DNA from: Mucilaginibacter paludis DSM 18603
GTDB lineage: Bacteria; Bacteroidota; Bacteroidia; Sphingobacteriales; Sphingobacteriaceae
Length of the DNA: 64,000 nucleotides
Assembly (NCBI RefSeq): GCF_000166195.2
Contig: NZ_CM001403.1
Coordinates: 4,916,432 to 4,980,431 of the forward strand
Direction: 5' to 3'
Shown here one piece after another: positions 61,307 to 64,000 of this stretch (the first letter of the stretch is position 1; each line of letters starts with the position of its first letter). Made by a program: the position numbers and the translations under genes. Under the pieces are notes generated by a model. That model was not told where the DNA came from, did no database searches, and saw only the letters and a list, made by a program, of their open reading frames with translations.

Positions 61307-61323
61307 CATAGGCGTCAACCTAA
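61307..61323 (+). repeat. Left terminal inverted repeat of the IS
   Basis: CATAGGCGTCAACCTAA; pairs with 62957-62973 with one mismatch at position 5. Confidence 0.85.
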
Positions 61324-61362
61324 CACCTGACATTATTGGAGAAGATGTTTGGGCGATTAATT

Positions 61363-61566
61363 TCACTTGTCTTTTTCTTGTTTGGGAAGATTAGTTTTGG
61401 CTTTCTTTACACGTTTTAGTACGAAGCTATTTCTATCTTCTATCAACCATTCCATTTCTTCGCCTTTTTCTAACAGGCAAGCATCGGCAACTGCTGCCGG
61501 GAAGTTTACATAAAACGATTTGGTGCCTCCTCGCTCAACTTTTTGAACTTTTACTTTGTATCCCAT
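61363..61566 (-). CDS. AbrB/MazE/SpoVT-type DNA-binding protein carried by the IS
   Basis: A 67-residue protein with the swapped-hairpin AbrB pattern: KVKVQKVERGGTKSFYVNFP then LLEKGEEMEWLIEDRNSFVL, followed by a Lys-rich tail. These proteins bind DNA as dimers and include antitoxins (MazE) and transition regulators (AbrB). No toxin gene is adjacent. It lies inside the IS termini, divergent from the transposase with 74 bp between, and the intergenic palindrome is a natural binding site. I infer that it represses transposase expression. Confidence 0.8.
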   Translation of the reverse strand: MGYKVKVQKVERGGTKSFYVNFPAAVADACLLEKGEEMEWLIEDRNSFVLKRVKKAKTNLPKQEKDK

Positions 61567-61581
61567 TTTTTTTGATTAATA

Positions 61582-61603
61582 TACATAGTATATATACTAT
61601 GTA
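61582..61603. promoter_or_regulatory. 22-bp perfect palindrome between the two IS genes, probable operator
   Basis: TACATAGTATA / TATACTATGTA is fully symmetric. It lies 15 bp upstream of the AbrB-like start (minus) and 37 bp upstream of the transposase ATG (plus), so a bound dimer could block both promoters. Confidence 0.6.
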
Positions 61604-61640
61604 AATATAAATTATTTCACCCATTAATCAAAAAGACATA

Positions 61641-62960
61641 ATGAAAAAGGTCGATTTTTTAGCGTTGCTAAATGCCATGAACATTGGTGCTGATCAAATA
61701 AAGAAAATAGCAATTGATACCGGATTTCTGATACGGAAAGGTCTTATAGAGCCTGCCGATATTTTATATGCCATTTGCTGCACGGCCACGCATGGAACGG
61801 TTAGCTTTAATGATCTGGCGGCAAAAATAGATGCGGAAACTACTGTTTCTGTAAGTAGGCAGGCAATTGCAAAAAAGACAAACAAAGAATCATGTGTGCT
61901 TTTTTTAAAAAAGATACTGGCCCTTGTTATTATCAGTAGAATCGGAAAGGAAGAAATCGATTCATTGCGCAGGGCAGGTAAATTTAAGCGTGTTTTAGTG
62001 CAGGACAGCACAATCATTAAGTTGCCCCTTAGGTTGTTTGGCTTTTTTTCGGGCGTCTCCAACGCCCAGTCCAGTGTTTGTAATGCCCGGATTCAGTGTG
62101 TTTACGATTTGATAACTGAAAGCTTTATTTATTTTACCATCGATTCTTATACTAAGAACGATCAGAAAGCCGCCCCCGAATTAACGATAGAAAACGGCGA
62201 CCTTGTTATTCGGGACAGGGGGTATCTAACCCTTAAGGAAATCGAGAGGCATTGGACAGCAGAAGCGGACTGCATATACAGGCATCAGAGTAATATAGTG
62301 CTTTTAGACAACCAAACAAAAGAAAGAATTAACCTGCTCACCGAATTAAAATCAAAAAAACAGCTTGATTTTGAGGTTACTTTAAATAATGAAAAAGGTA
62401 CAAAAATCAGGATAGTCGCCTTGCCTGTAAGTGACGAAATTGCAAACAGGCGCAGGATGAAGGCTAAGAAAGAGGCCAAAAAGGAACCGGGTAAAGAGTG
62501 CCTGGCTCTGATGTCATGGTCCATTTTTATGACTACCATTTCCAGACAGGACGCAAATTATAACTTTCTTTTCAAAGTATATAGCCTGAGGTGGCGGATT
62601 GAAATCATATTCAAATCCTGGAAAAGTAACATGGAGTTTTCTAAGATCCATAATGTTTCGAAAAAACAACTATTACTTATCCTTTATGCGAGATTTATCA
62701 TGATCATCATTTACATCCAGTATATCTTTTCGCCTGCCAGAATGATCATCAAAAAACATCAGAAAAGGGGCTTGAGTATGATAAAAGTAGTCCGGTATCT
62801 CATAAAAAATGCCTCTAAAATAATACAGGTCGTTAAAGCCATAGAAAGTTATAAGGGCAAGATAGGATATCATCTAATTGCTTTAGCCAGGTACTGCTCC
62901 TACGATAAAAGAGTCAGACCCAATTTTGAACAGGATTTCGATATTGCCTTTTTACCTTAG
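61641..62960 (+). CDS. IS4-family DDE transposase
   Basis: A 439-residue transposase that cuts and pastes the element. The catalytic triad is intact: Asp122 (LVQDSTIIKLP), Asp192 (VIRDRGYLTLKEI) and Glu321 in YSLRWRIEIIFKSWK, which fits the Y-x2-R-x3-E-x6-K signature of the IS4 group. The N-terminal region (about 1-110) is helical and probably binds the termini. The stop codon TAG lies within the right inverted repeat. No frameshift or truncation is visible. Confidence 0.92.
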   Translation: MKKVDFLALLNAMNIGADQIKKIAIDTGFLIRKGLIEPADILYAICCTATHGTVSFNDLAAKIDAETTVSVSRQAIAKKTNKESCVLFLKKILALVIISRIGKEEIDSLRRAGKFKRVLVQDSTIIKLPLRLFGFFSGVSNAQSSVCNARIQCVYDLITESFIYFTIDSYTKNDQKAAPELTIENGDLVIRDRGYLTLKEIERHWTAEADCIYRHQSNIVLLDNQTKERINLLTELKSKKQLDFEVTLNNEKGTKIRIVALPVSDEIANRRRMKAKKEAKKEPGKECLALMSWSIFMTTISRQDANYNFLFKVYSLRWRIEIIFKSWKSNMEFSKIHNVSKKQLLLILYARFIMIIIYIQYIFSPARMIIKKHQKRGLSMIKVVRYLIKNASKIIQVVKAIESYKGKIGYHLIALARYCSYDKRVRPNFEQDFDIAFLP

Positions 62961-62973
62961 GTTGACGCATATG
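62957..62973 (-). repeat. Right terminal inverted repeat of the IS
   Basis: Reads CATATGCGTCAACCTAA on the minus strand; overlaps the transposase stop codon. Confidence 0.85.
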
Positions 62974-62982
62974 CCTGTCGGG
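62974..62982. repeat. Right target-site duplication CCTGTCGGG
   Basis: Exact copy of 61298-61306, directly outside the right inverted repeat. Confidence 0.8.
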
Positions 62983-62997
62983 AGAGATTAGAGGGGG

Positions 62998-64000
62998 CTA
63001 AACCTCTCCATTCCTTTTCCTCATAAACCACTCCAAACTCAATAAGCCCGCTATCAATACAAACACCCATTTCTCGTCTACCAGATCGCGGTAAGTTTTA
63101 TCATCGTAAACAATGGTTTTGATATTCTCATTTTTGCGAATGAGTGAAGATAATTGGTCCGCTTGAGATGGCATGAGCATCTGGCCGCCGTTTTCTTTGG
63201 CGAGCGAGTAAAGTAATTGATGGTCGGCAGCGCTCTCGCGGGTTTCCGCGTTTAATGGTTTAATGGCGAGTTGCCCCGTGGTTGTAAGATTTTTATCGCC
63301 TAATTTGGTGCTGGCGGAATAGCTGTATTCGCCAATAGGCAAAGTGCCCGCATCCAACTGGTAGCTTCGCCCGTTGCGGGAGAAGAGGAAGCTGTAAGTT
63401 TTACCGGCTTTATTTTTTAGGTCGATTTTTACATCCGGCGTATTAACCAATTCGAGGGATTCGTTGTACAGTTCGGCATTTAAAATTACCTCTTCACTCT
63501 CATCAAATGCATTTTTGGCCGGGTAAACCCTAAAACGGCTATGGATGCCTTTGGCTGTGAGGTACTGTACCGATTGACTTAATAATTCATCAACGGCCTT
63601 ATGGTTGCCATTGACAGCAAACTCGGCCAGTCGCCATTTCCATAGGCCTTCGCCGGTAAGTACAGCCATTCGTATACCAGCATCTTCGCCGAAGGCAAGC
63701 AGTGGGTATGATGTTTCCACATTACCTATTTTTTGTTTCAGTAAAACCGATTGTGCGGATGGCGCGCTATAATTACCAAATGGGGCCAATAGCGGCGGCA
63801 ACAAACTTAATTCATGCCGGGTGGAATCAGATAGGGTGAACGCCGAAAATCCGGATACCGGGTTTGCAAATACTTCCTGTACATCCTGGCGGCCAGCATT
63901 AATTTGAATGATTTTTTGTAAGCGGTTAACCGCTTGCAGGTCAGACTGGGCGCCTACGATATACCAAAGCGGTATTTTTAATTTGCCCAACTGATTTGCC
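62998..64000 (-). CDS. C-terminal part of a large membrane-anchored protein (BatA/VWA-associated type)
   Basis: The frame is open to the window edge, so the real start lies beyond 64000; an internal TTG at 63990 is not a convincing start. The visible 334 residues include a region of beta character (FRVYPAKNAFDESEEVILNA, PDVKIDLKNKAGKTYSFLFS) and end with one membrane helix (WVFVLIAGLLSLEWFMRKRN). This layout (extracytoplasmic beta domains, then a C-terminal helix and a short basic tail) resembles large Bacteroidota membrane proteins related to VWA/BatA-type glutamine-amidotransferase-like proteins. No VWA motif lies in the visible part, so the function is unassigned. The IS lies just downstream. 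Confidence 0.65.
   Translation of the reverse strand, partial: ANQLGKLKIPLWYIVGAQSDLQAVNRLQKIIQINAGRQDVQEVFANPVSGFSAFTLSDSTRHELSLLPPLLAPFGNYSAPSAQSVLLKQKIGNVETSYPLLAFGEDAGIRMAVLTGEGLWKWRLAEFAVNGNHKAVDELLSQSVQYLTAKGIHSRFRVYPAKNAFDESEEVILNAELYNESLELVNTPDVKIDLKNKAGKTYSFLFSRNGRSYQLDAGTLPIGEYSYSASTKLGDKNLTTTGQLAIKPLNAETRESAADHQLLYSLAKENGGQMLMPSQADQLSSLIRKNENIKTIVYDDKTYRDLVDEKWVFVLIAGLLSLEWFMRKRNGEV

Larger units (their letters stand above)
61307..62973 (+). mobile_element. Complete IS4-type insertion sequence with an AbrB-like passenger gene
   Basis: A 1667-bp element bounded by terminal inverted repeats of 17 bp (CATAGGCGTCAACCTAA at the left; CATATGCGTCAACCTAA read inward from the right; one mismatch) and flanked by a 9-bp duplication CCTGTCGGG. 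It holds an intact DDE transposase (61641-62960, plus) and a divergent AbrB-like gene (61363-61566, minus), with a 22-bp perfect palindrome between them. The termini, duplication and intact transposase suggest recent, possibly still active, transposition. Joining the flanks restores the uninterrupted type C repeat. Alternative ends (IR extended by two bases, 5-bp duplication TGTCG) are also compatible because the site is partly symmetric. Confidence 0.88.

Noticed and set aside
62998..63990. A complete gene starting at the TTG at 63990
   Set aside because: The frame stays open to the window edge and lacks a signal peptide at that point, so this is an internal codon of a truncated gene.

Overview
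The window reads as a chromosomal segment of a member of the Bacteroidota, most likely family Sphingobacteriaceae (Mucilaginibacter/Pedobacter-like; this placement is inferred from gene content and repeat style, not from a marker gene). Supporting signs are a full-length SprA (type IX secretion translocon), two tandem TatA-like genes, a DUF4292 lipoprotein, a MaeB-RuvA-SprA gene order, promoters of the TAnnTTTG type and few Shine-Dalgarno sequences. No rRNA, tRNA or CRISPR was seen.

Layout. 1-1410 (-): a PPTase-lipB-secreted protein operon joined by 4-bp overlaps. 1481-2017: dcd. 2018-2658: interspersed repeats. 2680-5391: a secreted MG2/TonB-plug protein, then a shared terminator and dxs (-). 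7524-12727 (+): scpA, glyA and a large GAF/PAS hybrid sensor kinase. 12866-17206 (-): comF-like gene, then an ECF sigma/anti-sigma operon with a Spy-like protein, a YHYH lipoprotein, a MORN/YwqK-type lipoprotein and a SCO1-like thioredoxin protein. 17473-20545: rlmN (-), an amidohydrolase and a higBA toxin-antitoxin pair. 20684-30600 (+): acylphosphatase, lipid-linked glycan flippase, dut, TPR protein, DUF4292 lipoprotein, EnvC-like activator, two tatA, gatA and an MltD-like transglycosylase (envelope and housekeeping). 30706-40786 (+): maeB, ruvA, sprA. 40987-43394 (-): an SGNH/MBOAT O-acylation pair. 43567-46867 (+): a DUF2945 protein, a frameshifted WG-repeat lipoprotein and an ABC-2 exporter.

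47029-56312 (+) is the most unusual part: six tightly packed genes encoding a two-helix membrane protein, a triple zinc-ribbon protein, a membrane-anchored Ser/Thr kinase, a 1124-residue protein with four CbbX/SpoVK-type AAA modules (the first degenerate), a zinc-ribbon/FHA protein and a PP2C phosphatase. Together they look like a closed phosphorylation circuit (writer, reader, eraser) controlling a AAA+ remodelling machine. I do not recognise it as a named system.

56577-60405 (+): enolase, a small orphan protein amid repeats, a DEAD-box helicase and an FtsB/DivIC-like protein. 60406-61306 is a repeat island of palindromic and long interspersed repeats. An intact IS4-type element (61307-62973) with 9-bp target duplications sits in one of these repeats; it carries a divergent AbrB-like passenger gene and a 22-bp perfect palindrome between its two genes. 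The window ends inside a membrane-anchored protein (-).
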